64,000 nucleotides of DNA from Caenorhabditis elegans (taxonomy: Eukaryota; Nematoda; Chromadorea; Rhabditida; Rhabditidae): positions 558,001 through 622,000 of the forward strand of contig NC_003282.8 in the NCBI RefSeq assembly GCF_000002985.6. The letters are read 5' to 3'. A program made the position numbers and the translations under genes. Positions 34,447 through 45,643 of this stretch are shown here, one piece after another. Every line of letters starts with the position of its first letter. Positions within the stretch are counted from its first letter, which is position 1. The notes below the pieces were generated by a model, which made no database searches, was not told the origin of the DNA, and was given only the letters and a program-made list of their open reading frames with translations.

Positions 34447-35476
34447 TTTTTCTTCAGGTTGACTCTCTGACGAAAAAAGTAGAAATGACGGAGTTGTCAA
34501 CCTCACCAATCGGTCTTGTTGAAACCAGGTGCTTTTTTAATTTTTTTCTCAATTTTGCAGGTGAATTTTACGTTCACCTGCTCGTTTTCTCGCTAAAACA
34601 AATTAGAAATTGGCAGGGGATACTGTGGCGTGAACTGATCACATTTGAAATTTCACATGACATGAAATGTGTTTCTGTGGGCAGGAAAAAAATCGTTTGA
34701 AGTTTCAGGGAAAGTAGCGAATAAGGAAAAATGGAATTATCCAGTAAGAAAAATAAAAAAAAATGAATTATAGGGTGTATGTATTCCAAATATAATTACT
34801 CTATAATTGGTTTTTTATCGTTTTGTTCTCAAGTCAGAAGTACATTTAAACCGAATGATCGCGCATAAGGGAGCCTACATGCCTACATGCCTACATGCCT
34901 ACATTCCTACATGTCTACGCAGTGAAGATCGAGTTTCTCGCAGCAGGAGTCAATTAGAACAAGTTGAAAGCAAAAATACTTTTTTAAAAAAGGCTTCTCA
35001 GACTGAAAGCTAAAAAATTCGTTTTGTTTGTTTTGTGCAATTTCAGAATTGCAATTCCAAAAAGAACCCGTGATTCAATGCCTGTTTTTCAGTAATTTCT
35101 TGGAATTTTTTATTCAAAACAAAAATTGTAATAAATCACCAAACTTTCCTGGAAGTTTTCGCAAAAATTTCGTGAAAGTTTTTATAAAAATAAAAATTTT
35201 AAATTTAAATTCAAGATAACTAAATCGTAAATAAATAAATAAATACATTTTAATCAAAAACGTGAAAACCTAACACGGGGGGGGGGGGGGCTATCGGAAA
35301 AAAAAATCAAATCGATTTGAAAATTTTCAAATCAGTTTTCAATATTCATTAGCCGAGAAACGTCTTTTCTAGTTCTCGGGAGGAAATACAAAAGGTTAGT
35401 TTATTTTTCCAATTTTTATCTGAATCATTTTGATTTTCAGAACAGTTCTCGTGTAAACAATTATCAAGAGTTCAAC
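34447..35476. other. Divergent intergenic region between gene B and the SH2 kinase
   Basis: No coding sequence is recognised. It has a (GCCTACAT)n tract at about 34873-34920, a (AAAT)n run near 35230 and a 14-G tract at 35277-35290. A probable 5'-UTR intron of the kinase runs from GTTAGT near 35395 to TTTTCAG at about 35440, just before the start codon. Promoters of both genes should lie here. Confidence 0.5.
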
Positions 35477-37167
35477 ATGGCTCCTGCAAACAGAGAAAAG
35501 TGAGTTTGAAATATTCATGTAGGGCATGTAGGCATGTAGGCATGTAGGCATGTAGGCATGTAGGCATGTAGGCATAAGAAGCGATTAATAGGCGCCTCAG
35601 TCACGCCTCGACCGGGTGATTTCCAGCCAAATATCTATAATCTAGTCTTCATTTCCAGAATCGCCGATGAGGACCGAACCCTGCCGTACTTCCACGGAGC
35701 GCTTATGAATATAGACGCCGACCAGCTTCTAGTCAACGATGGAGATTTCATGGTGACCACTCGAATTGTGGCGGATCTCAACAAGCTTCAATTTCACTTG
35801 GCGGTCCGTTTGAAGAAGGGTATCCGTCGATATGAGATAAAAAGGAATCAAAACTCTGCAAAACTTGGGAATCGGAGTGCTTCAAACATCGGAAAGCTGA
35901 TTGACTCACTGAAGGCCGAAACAATCGAGATAAAAGGGGAAAAGGTGATTTTGAAGCGGGCGATTGCGAAGGGAAAGTTCCAGCTGATGCATACCGATGT
36001 GAACTTCAAGAAGCAAATCGGGTCAGGAGCATACGGGACAGTTTATAGAGGACGTCTTGTTAAGACCAATGCAATTGTCGCTGTGAAAAAGCTGGATACG
36101 GAAGGAACAGACGAGGAAGGTCTGACGGATATGATGAAGGAAGCAAGAGTCATGCAGCTGTACGATCATCCGAATATTGTAAAGTTTTATGGGTACATTC
36201 TGGATGATGTTCCATATCTTTTGGTTCTGGAGTTTTGTAATGGAGGATCAGTGGAAGATTTGTTGAGGGACAAGCCAGAGATTAAAATCAATCGAAGAGT
36301 TCAATACACTTATATGGCGGCTTGTGGAATGGATTATCTGCATAAGAAAAAGTGGGTTTTTGGACTTTTAGGATTAATGCGTAGGCATGAAGGCATGTAG
36401 GCATGTAGGCATGTAGGCATGTAGGCATGTAGGCATGAAGGCGTGTAGGCATGTAGGCATGTAGGCATGTAGCCATGTAGCAATGCAGGCATGTAGCCAT
36501 GTAGGCACGTAGGCAGGTATGCATGTAGGCATGTAGACATTTCATGTCATCAATTTAGGTTTCCAAGCTAAAACTCCTAAATCTTGGAATGTAGGCGTGT
36601 AGGCGTGCAGGCATGTAGGCATATAGGCAAGTAGACAAATCAATTTAAATTCTCAAATTTCAGCTGTATCCACCGGGACATCGCCTCCCGCAATTGCCTC
36701 ATCCATAATGGTGTAGTGAAGATGGCGGATTTTGGAATGTGTCGCGCTACAGCCGTCTACAAAGTCGACCTTTCGAAACCTCTGAACGTTCGCTGGCTAG
36801 CTCCGGAGGTCTGGACCAACGGAGAGACTCGCTACAACACAGATGTCTACGCGTTTGGTGTCATGATTTGGGAGTTCTTCATCACCCCATACCAATCCCC
36901 CTACACCGAATGGAAAGGATATACTGTTAAGGTACTAAGCTTTCAAAAAAAAATCATTATCATTTTATCTTCTTTCAGCAAAAAGTTCGAGGTGGCTACC
37001 GGATGCAACCGCCGGAGGGCATGCCGAAAGACGTGGCATCTCTGCTTGCCGAGTGCTGGAACCACGATCCGGAGAAGAGACCGAACGCTGAGAAACTCAA
37101 GGAGAAGCTGGAGGATCTGAATCAGAAGTATGAAGCCGGAGAACCGAGTCTGCTGCAGGGTTGTTAG
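35477..37167 (+). CDS. SH2-containing non-receptor tyrosine kinase, nematode Fer-like group
   Basis: Four exons: 35477-35499, 35659-36351, 36664-36931 and 36979-37167, giving 390 residues. An SH2 domain occupies about residues 17-112 (YFHGAL start) and a tyrosine kinase domain about 122-375. Catalytic features are intact: glycine loop GSGAYG (129-134), AVKK lysine (151), HRDIASRN with catalytic Asp 244, DFG (261-263), an activation-loop Tyr in AVYKVDL, and APE in RWLAPEVW. The SH2 core reads GDFMVTT where family members have GDF(L/V)(V/L)R, so the phosphotyrosine-binding Arg is replaced by Thr at about residue 41. It lacks the F-BAR region of vertebrate Fer/Fes, as is usual for the expanded C. 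elegans group. AATAAA lies at 37216-37221. From memory it matches C18H7.4. Substrates unknown. Confidence 0.92.
35519..35577. repeat. (GTAGGCAT)n tandem tract in kinase intron 1
   Basis: About seven nearly perfect copies of the 8-base unit GTAGGCAT directly after exon 1 of the kinase gene. The same unit, in larger number, fills intron 2. Confidence 0.85.
36378..36640. repeat. (GTAGGCAT)n tandem tract in kinase intron 2
   Basis: About twenty imperfect copies of GTAGGCAT (variants GAAGGCAT, GTAGCCAT, GTAGGCGT), broken near 36545-36590 by unique sequence. It occupies most of the 312-base intron. Open frames on the minus strand (MPTCLHAY repeats) are shadows of it. Confidence 0.85.
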
Positions 37168-37760
37168 AAGAGCTCGGAGAAGTCTGCTGCCGTTTGAGAG
37201 CACTATGAGTCTTTGAATAAAATAGTTCGATCTAAACTTAATTTTTAGGCACAAGTAGGCATATACGCCTTGCGCCTAAATGACTACCTAACGTCTTTTA
37301 TATACAGTTTCACATTAATTCCTGTATTTGATGCTGGGGCAGTTTGAGCTGAAAGCTTATAAACAAAAAGGCAAGCAGGTAGCCGCAATGAAGGCGTAGG
37401 CGACCATGAAGGCAGCATGCAGGCAGGATTTTGTGAGGCCATATAGGAGGGTCTACGTGGCTTTTTGTTTTACATTCGGCATTTTTAGTGCAGTATTGAT
37501 ATAAATTCCAGGCATGTTTGAGGAACGCCTGCCCTCGTACCTACTGTCCGCGTTAACTACGCAGGCTCAAGGTAGGCGCAGGCCACCTTGAATACAAAAC
37601 CAAGTGCCTACAATTTGAAACCATCAACTGCATAGTTCGTAAGACAACATACATCGGAGTTATTGCCTAGGCCGTAGGTAGGCAAGTAGGCAGGCACGTT
37701 GGTAGACACATTCAACGCAAAGCAAATAAGCAATTTTATTATCAATAAACTATGGGGAAT
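37168..37760. other. 3' flank between kinase and small secreted gene, rich in TAGGCA repeats
   Basis: Holds AATAAA (37216-37221) for the plus-strand kinase and AATAAA on the minus strand (37735-37740) for the convergent secreted-protein gene. Between them lie scattered GTAGGCA, GCAGGCA and AGGTAGGC units (about 37250, 37375-37435, 37530-37585 and 37675-37705). No coding sequence is seen. Confidence 0.6.
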
Positions 37761-38301
37761 CTATGGGAAATCAGAAAATTGATCAATATTGTCATGAATA
37801 AAGTTCGCTGGCTCAATGTCTTCTTTTCCCCAGTGATTGGTGAGATCGGTGATGATACGGTAGTGGCACAGATGTCCAATTTCACAGAGACGTTTCACAG
37901 TCAATTGAAGATCCACTGGTTTCCGATCACTAGTACAATCATGACTTATAAGAGCTCTGGGCTTATATCCAGCCGAGAACATCTCATCGCCGTTCAAGGC
38001 TCCGTCTTGGGAGAAGCTTTGTCGGCCGGGTCCCAGAATGAGAATCTTCGGTTGGGAGAGCTGGTCTTGGCCGTTACTGAAAATTTATTTGTTGAATATG
38101 GATTTTCTGAAGGGCAATATCATGCAAGTTTCAAACAATTTTTCAAAAAACTCACAGACTATCCACCTCGACCCATTCGATTTTCAAGTTATAATCCTGA
38201 ATATTATTCAGCTCGCAGAACACGGTGATATCGAATTGAAAATGATCCCAGGCACAAGAAAGGCCGATGGAGAAGAAGAGAAGGGTAATTCCACGAAGCA
38301 T
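37761..38301 (-). CDS. Small secreted protein, family not recognised
   Basis: Two exons, 38301-38156 and 38076-37761, joined in phase to 153 residues. Residues 1-17 (MLRGITLLFFSIGLSCA) look like a signal peptide. The mature part has four cysteines, starts FDITVFCELNN, and contains a central SAGYKPRALISHDCTSD segment faintly reminiscent of the C-terminal strand of nematode transthyretin-like proteins, but the rest does not match that family. TTTTCAG five bases before the ATG on this strand suggests trans-splicing, and AATAAA is present downstream (37735-37740). It is divergent from the CUB-like gene. Secretion is inferred from the signal peptide only. Confidence 0.78.
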
Positions 38302-38904
38302 TTGTCTGAAAATCGAATTGAATTTTTAGGCTGAAAATTGAGCAAAAATTACCCAAAAAAGAAGAACGGAAGACTGCAACCACGTGACTGCAAACTTGAA
38401 GAATGATTGGAAAATCAATAAATCCGCACTTGCACGTTCATCCTGTCACGTGTCACGGAGTTTTTTTTCACGTAATCTTTGAAGAACTTTGAACGTTGAA
38501 ATCAAGTTTTTCTGACATGGAGGTGCCAAACCGGCCGTCTGATTGGACCAGAATTTGGTCTACCCAGCTATCGCCCGCTTCATTTTGGAAAGCTAAGAAT
38601 TTGCGCGGTATTTCGAATTTCGTTCAATTTTCAACCTTTTTTTCATACTGGTCCCTGAATTTTCCCGTTGTTTTTTTTTCCATAATACGTACCACACCTC
38701 CTTTTTCAATCCCCAAAATGATTCAACTATTTGTCCGACAGAACTACACACACACACATCACGGTAAAAACGGTAAAAATTTGACTCACACCTCTTCTTA
38801 TCTGACAAAACTCGACAGAAATGTTTATTTTTTATTGAAAAACGTCTTATCAGTCTCCGTTTTATAGCAGTCTAATTTTTTTCCTCCATTATTCTCTATT
38901 TGTC

Positions 38905-40732
38905 ATGTCTAGAAGTTGCATTTTTCTATTATTATTACTGAGCATTTCTGTGCAAGCTGTTCCTAAAGTGATTTACCTCACACAATTCTCATCGATTGGA
39001 ACAATAACTGTTTCCGTTGAGGTAATATTCAATTATAATGTCGGGTTATACATCCAAATTTAAGAGCGGAGCCCATGTCTACCTGGCATCGAATGACGAT
39101 AATCAGTTGCTGAAAAATATTCAACTAACATCAGGCGGCACCACAATCACGTAACAAATCCCTGATTAACAAAATTAAAATAAACAATCAAAACTCCAGG
39201 TGCGACAGGCTAGGCGATTCCAACGATGATGAATCCCCAAAATTTCTAACTACCTCGAGTTCCTTGGAACTTTCAACAAGTAACAATGACTCGATAACCT
39301 ATATGTTAAGTGGATATATCTATATAACTACAAATCAGCAAGCTCGAGGTACATATTTTCCAAGTGATAAATATTCAATTATTGTTTTTTTTAGATCCAA
39401 CCTTCTCCGTGTACGTCCTCAAAACCACTCAATCTATCAGCAAAATTGGAATGATGTCGACTGTGGTAGTTTTGAATACTCGCTTGAATCAAGTATCGAT
39501 TGATAATGATGCACCAAGAATGACGTCATATGTGACAAATATCAATCATTCCCCGAATACAAATCTCTACTTCCAATGGGGTATTCCTGATTTTGATTGG
39601 AATGATGTGACGAATAATACACACACATTTTTCATGAATCCAGTATTTTCTCAAAATGGCCTTAATGTGTAAGTTTATTAAAATTAATATAAATCAGTAG
39701 CCTATATGGGGAAGCCTGAAAATCATTGAAAAATTTCAAAAAGTTGCTCAAAAACTGCTTCACAGTCGCAACTTTCCGAGTGAATTTGCTTATTGCTTTC
39801 CAACCTCGAAGAAAATTTTCGAAACGATAAAAAAAACAGATAATTTCCAGAAAGTACATCTAATACTTTATACATATGCCTATACAAATTTATAAGAAAC
39901 TTTGTCACAATGATGTGAAAAATTGGCCTAATATTTTTCAAACTTCAGATTTTTCCCCAACATTGAGCCTCTTCAAATAAAACTCGACTACTGGTACATC
40001 ACTTCGATGGGTCCTTTTAATATGGATCTAGAGAACAGATATGTTAGTGATCACAAATATACAACAACTTCAGTCAACACAACTGGCCTTATTGTTAGTG
40101 GAGAGAATAAGCCCTATGATGAGCATGTTGTCAACTTTCAAACTGATAATAGTAGAGAAGGAATTAGTGGGACCTATGTGAGTTTTTTTTTAAAAACAAA
40201 CAGAAAAATTTTAAAAAGCATGTTTAAAAGTATTTCAACGACTTGTTTACGTAAAAATAACACTCTACGGGTATTCAAAATTTTGCGCGGCAAATCAAAT
40301 TTTGAAGAACTTTCAAGCTAATTTTTTTATTTTTATGTAATTCCCCCATTCACAGTATTTTTTGTTTTTCAGGTTTCCGCATTTATCTCAAACGATCTTC
40401 TGATTTCGATGACCGGCGTTTCTAATTTTATAAATCGATCCAGCGAGACTCAAAACCTAGGGTGGGCCTTAGCTGCGCCCACCAGGCTGACTATAAATTC
40501 AACAAGTCCTGTTCCGGGCACTTTTTACTGTCAATACTTTGCATTCACTGGCGAACTTCTACCAACTACCACCGCTGGACCGACAACTGTGACACAAACT
40601 ACGCCATCTACAGTTGGACAGGTGACATCCACTGCACCTGTTATCACAACAACAAAGGGAGCATTTACTGGATTTGGAGCAATGGAATTGTTGATTTTGT
40701 TATTTTCAGTATTTTTGTATCGATTATTTTGA
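38905..40732 (+). CDS. CUB-like domain (DUF141-type) secreted or GPI-anchored surface protein
   Basis: Six exons: 38905-39021, 39065-39150, 39200-39348, 39395-39668, 39949-40177 and 40373-40732, closing to 404 residues. Residues 1-18 form a signal peptide. The N-terminal half shows the nematode CUB-like pattern (SGAHVYLASNDDNQLLKNIQ, then ITCDRLGD). The second half contains NINHSPNTNLYFQWGIPDFDW and many potential N-glycosylation sites. A Thr/Pro-rich stalk (about 350-385) leads to a terminal hydrophobic tail (MELLILLFSVFLYRLF) with no cytoplasmic part, so GPI anchoring is likely. CUB-like genes in C. elegans are often induced by pathogens and stress; nothing in the promoter here proves that. 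Intron 1 is only about 43 bases with a TTTAAG acceptor. Confidence 0.88.
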
Positions 40733-40851
40733 ATGATATTTATTCACCATGTGTAAAACTTTAAATCAATTTGTCAACTGCATAGTGTTCGTTAAATTGG
40801 CAGCGGACATAGATCAAGGCAGTCTATCGGAAAACACGCCAGGTCTGTTTC

Positions 40852-41035
40852 CAAGCTGTCACGTGGTGTCAAACTGTCCCATTACGGTTTGATCTACAAA
40901 AAATGCGGGAATCTTTTTCCCAAAAAAATGTGACGTCAGCACGCTCTTAGTCATGCAAGGGCTAAATTCCAGCAATTCTCGTAGATCTTCCTAGATCGAA
41001 CCGAAATGGGACACTCCCACACCACGTGAGCTGTT
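40852..41035. mobile_element. Inverted-repeat element with CACGTGGTGT arms
   Basis: The left arm (about 40852-40905: AGCTGTCACGTGGTGTCAAA, then TGTCCCATTACGGTTTGATC) is mirrored by the right arm (about 40985-41035: GATCGAACCGAAATGGGACA, then CACCACGTGAGCTG). The 80-base interior holds TGACGTCAG. It is a MITE-sized element in the 3' intergenic space and belongs to a common C. elegans repeat type. Confidence 0.7.
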
Positions 41036-41200
41036 GGTTTTTGTTCCAAAATGCATCCAGCTGAGTTCTTGTGAAATTTGTCACTAGTCATTTCTTATCA
41101 AGTTTCGACCACAATTCGGCAGAGACAACAATTTTCTTTTGAAAAATTTCACAACAAAAAGCACAGGCAAATATACTATGATAATTTTAGAATAGCAACC

Positions 41201-41236
41201 ATTTGGAGCACACCCCCATGGGGGTGTGCTCCAAAT
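41201..41236. repeat. Perfect 36-bp palindrome between convergent genes
   Basis: ATTTGGAGCACACCCCCA is followed immediately by its exact reverse complement. There is no loop and no mismatch over 18-base arms. It lies between the stop of the CUB-like gene (40732) and the stop of the convergent SRT receptor gene (41505), so both transcripts could form it near their 3' ends. Confidence 0.9.
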
Positions 41237-41504
41237 TTTGCACGCCATAGCAAATATCTAACTTGGGAGTTTGATAAAAATATGTGGGTATAAGAATATG
41301 TAGTTAAAAGAAATAAAAAGTATAGAGATTGAAAAAAAACTTTCCTATGGGAGCAACTTTAGATTTTTTTGAGAATTGTTTTTCAAACTAATCTGCAACT
41401 TTTTGTGGGTAAAATTTTCAACCAAAAATTGATTTTCAAAATTTTTTCTTGGTAAAAATCTTTATTAATAGCATTATAAAAATACAATACTAAGATAAAA
41501 AACT

Positions 41505-43854
41505 TCAAAAAACAGTGACAGCTGTCCCACTATTGGTTCTTGTCGCATTGATAATTTCATTTGCCATCAGGTTCATAATCGGATGCGCTGATGTGATTGA
41601 GCTTCTCACTCTCGATTTCATTCGATTTCTTATCAAATTTGGGATTATCAAATGCAGAACTTTTCGGCGTATTGTTTTGTTCCAAGTTATGTACACCACG
41701 CAAACGGATGCTGTAAAAAGTTTGATTTGGAGCCACTTGTTTGACTTTAAAAAATTGAAAAAAAATAAATTTTCAAATAAAACATACGAACAATTCTCCA
41801 GTTCACAACAATTTTTAAAAATTCTTACCATGTGCACACTGCCACGCGATCTCGCCAAACAGGATGACGGGAGGTGGAGAATTAAAAAATTGCATGTAAA
41901 CGTAGATAAATGCAGCTGTTGCTTTACACGTACAAATAATAATTGATTGCATGAATACCTGTAAATTGTCTGATTGTGAATTTTAAATTGTAATTAGCGA
42001 GGACCAATTAGCAGCGTTGGCCACAAGCTTTGCGCATCGCTGATTGGTCGTCGTCAACCAATCAGCGACGTCGACTTAAAAAAAAAATTTTTTTTTTTTT
42101 AGAAAAATACCTGCTTCTGTGTTTTTGAAAGCGCCTCCGACTGTGCGTGCTCATTTTTCCAGTGAATTAGCAGGCTCAGGTAGGCGTAGACACTTGCCGT
42201 ACATACTGAGACACAACAGTTGTTGACGGTATATGGTACATTTACATATAGGTCGCTCTGCAAAAAAAAAAGTTGTTACAAAAAACAATTTAGCTGCATA
42301 CGAGCATTTTGATATAGAAAAAAATCGATCTGAAAGTTTACTGAGGTACGTGTGGATTTACGGAAGCCAGTGTAGATTTACGGAGGTATGCATATACCTA
42401 CTGATTTCATTGTAGATTTACGGAGGCTTCGAAAGTATTAAAAACGTTTCAGATCTACTAATTTTTTTAGAGATTTATTTTCAAATTCCTATTTTAAATG
42501 ACCAAAGTTGAATACCAAATAATGATCTCAAATAAATTTCTCAACTCTGAAAAACAAAAATTCTCACGTTTAGTCCCAAATTCGGATTGAAAAACCAGCT
42601 CATATAATTTGAGTCAAAAATTATTGGTTTTGTGAAAAACATTGCATAAATTGTATACGTCGCTGGAATCATCATAGTTATGTAGACATTCTTCCCGATG
42701 AACATTTTCCGGATTGGAAGATTATGATTAATATCACTACATCGATTGGCTGCTAACAGAATGCAAGTTGAGCACGATCCCATCCAACACCCACATCCAA
42801 TTGCTCCAGCTACGTAGATAAATCTTGGGTAAGAGCAGAAAGTTGCTCCGATAAATCCGAGATATCCCGTTATAAGAGAGTTGACAATTAGGCAACAAGT
42901 GTCCATTAAGCCCAGGTAGAGCATGATTTTGTAGCAAGAGGACTTTACGAGCTCGCTTTGGAAAATTACGTAGAGGCACAGGAGGTACATTGTCTGAAAT
43001 GTGATTTTATTCTGGATTAAAAATATTTTGATATTTCTGAAGTGAACGTTTTTGCCAAAATTTTCTAGATAGAGTACATAGTAATTTAAAATGAAGGCAA
43101 AAATTTGAAAAAAAAATCAACTTTCTAAATTCTTCTCGCCAAAATTTTTGAAGAATTTAAGCTTGAATTTTGAGTCGAAATTTGAGTTTCTTGTCATTAA
43201 AAAAAACCGCGAAAACCTAAAAATTTCAATTTTAATTGGAAATTTTAAATTAGAACTTCGAGTCGATTTTTTTGTAATTTTCACATTTTTTTGCACCGAT
43301 TTTGAATTTTAATTTACTGTAAATATGTTTGGAAAATCAAAATTTGAACTTCGAGCCCAAATTTTTGAAAAACTAAAGTAATTATTCAATTTCGGGCCAA
43401 AAATTTAAAAAAGCTATTATTGAAATTCCGAATTTCGCGCCAACGTTCATGTTTTCTTATTTTTTCAAAAATTTAAATTATAAGGTTGCGCCAATAGTTT
43501 TGATGAAATTAATTTTAACATAGACCCAAATTCATTGAAAATTTTAAATTTTGGGGTTAAATTTTTGTTTTTTTTTTTAAATATAATTCAATTAATTTTT
43601 GTGTCAGAATTATACAAATATAAAATTTCAAACTCCCAACAAAATTGAAAAAAAAACCGATTTTTACTCACCAAAATCATACATCCAACAGTCATAAAAT
43701 AGACACCCAAAAAAGGTCTTTGCTTCCCGATTTCAAATGGATCTCGAATTCCAGAACAATTATAATAGTACGCATGAGGTCTGAACCCATTTCGAATAAA
43801 ATAATTTAGTGAAGAATCCAAATCATTCGATATTAACTTGAAGAAATTGTCCAT
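41505..43854 (-). CDS. Serpentine chemoreceptor, SRT class (7TM)
   Basis: Five exons: 43854-43672, 42993-42568, 42257-42111, 41958-41829 and 41710-41505, giving 363 residues. It has seven membrane segments and the SRT hallmarks: an N-terminal YYNCSGI motif, FLGVYFMTVGC (TM1), SCYKIMLYLGLMDTCCLIVNS (TM2), GATFCSYPRFIYVAG (TM3), YMSWFFNPN after TM4, SIIICTCKATAAFIYVYMQFF (TM6), and the C-terminal VYITWNKTIR. SRT proteins are nematode chemosensory GPCRs, normally placed in ciliated sensory neurons. Exon 3 (TM5) is separated from exon 2 by 310 bases of AT-rich intron with repeated GTAGATTTACGG units. AATAAA on the minus strand lies at 41461-41466. No break is seen, so the receptor appears intact; the ligand is unknown. 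Confidence 0.88.
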
Positions 43855-44403
43855 TTACAAAAAAAATGAAAAAAATAATATTTTATTTTTTCTCACTTTT
43901 ATATGAAATTCATTGCAGGTTCTTTTCAGTTTTTTTTTCAATTCCTTGTTCTCATTAATCCCAGGTATTATTTCTCATTTGATCCAACTATTGTTCATGA
44001 ATACTTGTGGTGTCAGAAGACGTGGAGAAAATACGTCAAAGTTCTAAAATACCATGTGGGGTTTTAAATTTGTTGAAAGCATCTGAAAACGTACCAGAAG
44101 CGTTAAAAAGCATGTTATAAAACATCTTACAATTTTAGAAAATAGTGGTCATTCAGTAGCTCCAAAAAGAACCAAATTGCCACCCATGGAAAAATTTTAT
44201 GCTTTTCGAAAAAAAAGAAAATTGTTGGAATATGTATCGAAAATCTCAACGGGTTTCATTATAGCAGTTGCGGAGGTCTTGCTCTAAATTTTTGAAATAT
44301 AATAATAACATTGTAATTCAAAGGTTTGGTATGCTGAGTACTTGTTTCCCATAAAAAAATCGGAAATACTAAATTATCTTTATAAATAGTTGATTCAAAT
44401 TGT
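43855..44403. other. Intergenic region between SRT receptor and broken methyltransferase
   Basis: AT-rich, no coding signal, no named repeat. It should hold the SRT promoter on its left side and the methyltransferase 3' end on its right (a TATAAA-type signal near 44381 on the minus strand). Confidence 0.45.
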
Positions 44404-45643
44404 TCACTTAAAACAGCGGAAAACAATATCACATGGTGGATTCAAGAATCTTCTACAGAAAGCTTCACCCAGAACTTCTTGTCCATTTTCACTAATTGTT
44501 GGGGCCAACCACTCAATATCTCTAAATCCAGCTTCCTTCAAACATTGCTCATAAAAGTCATTTGAATGAAGAGCCATTGTCGATGTGCATTTGATCTCTG
44601 GAAAAATTCGGAAAAAATATCGAATTTTCAAATAATTTTTTAAAACAAATTTTACATTCCAGAACTGAGTAATCATCTCTTGTTGACTCAAAAACTTATA
44701 AAAACTTCCAAGTTTATTTTTTCACAATTTTAATATGGTACTGATAGTTATAGTGGGAATTTGGTGAAAAACACACTAGAAAAAGGTTGACATTTTTTTG
44801 AAATTTTTAAACTTTCAGTCAAAAAGTAGCAATTACTGTTTTGCCACAAATAAAACTTTTTTTTTTTTCTAATTTTTCTCATTATTTTTTCGAAGAACTT
44901 TTTTTCAGCCCTCCCTGCCGAAAACGATTTTTGTAAATTTATTATCAAAAAATTTATATTTCTTACCATTTCCTTCATAGAAATTCGCCGTTACAAGTCC
45001 TCCATCCACAAACGGAACCACCCATTTCTCAATTTCCGCTCCCAAATCAATCTAATTGCTTTTCGAAGCTCTTCCTTATCATGTACGTATTGGAGTACAA
45101 AAACTGCAGTTGCCACGTGGAACTTCTCATCGAGCTGGAAATCGGTGACGTTGAGATGATGGAAACTTGATTGTTCCGATGATTTGTGGAGGTTCTTGCA
45201 ATTTTCAATCATTTCTTGAGAGTTGTCGAATCCAACAACTTTTCGAGCTCCCCATTGAAGAAAGGTCGTGCTGTTGAGACCTGGAACACGAGAAAATTAA
45301 AAAAAAAAGTATGTGCGGCCGACAGTATACGGGCCGGTTTTTTCTTCAAAAATCTAATGACATCAATAGGACAGTTTTTTTAACTACTGGGCTTGGGCAG
45401 CATAGTGCCTTTTTTTAATGGACAAGTATGTACACCTGTAAGTTTTCCAGGTAAATTTTTTTAAATGACAAATAAATTAGAAAAAAAGTATCACTTACCA
45501 TTTCCACATCCAATATCCAACACCTTCTTATCCTTTAAATTGTATTTTAACAATTTTTCCAGGGTCGGAAGAACCAGATGATCCTGGTAGAGCCATTTTT
45601 GTTGGGCTGTAGAATATGGATCCGTGGGGAAGTCCGAAGACAT
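44404..45643 (-). pseudogene. SAM-dependent methyltransferase, apparently broken in the middle exon
   Basis: Three recognisable exons: 45643-45499, 45280-44967 and 44597-44404. Exon 1 to early exon 2 give a Rossmann methyltransferase start with motif I (VLDIGCGNG) and VVGFDNSQEM, then VLQYVHDKEELRKAI. Right after this the frame fails: the next family-like segment (EIEKWVVPFVDGGLVTANFYEGN) lies in another frame, and the 30-40 residues usually found between them (the KPGG strand-loop region) are missing. The last exon is again in frame (LKEAGFRDIEWLAP). The three exons sum to a length not divisible by three, and no intron-sized GT-AG pair fixes it. A deletion with frameshift around 45020-45070 is the simplest reading. 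A strain-specific or assembly error remains possible. Confidence 0.7.

Noticed and set aside
36288-36545. Cys/Leu/His repeat proteins on the minus strand (MPTCLHAY units)
   Set aside because: Translation of the GTAGGCAT octamer array in kinase intron 2.
42541-42567. Direct reading of SRT exon 2 to a TGA stop at 42541-42543
   Set aside because: It would truncate the receptor after TM4, while three downstream exons in correct phase supply TM5, TM6, TM7 and the NKTIR tail.
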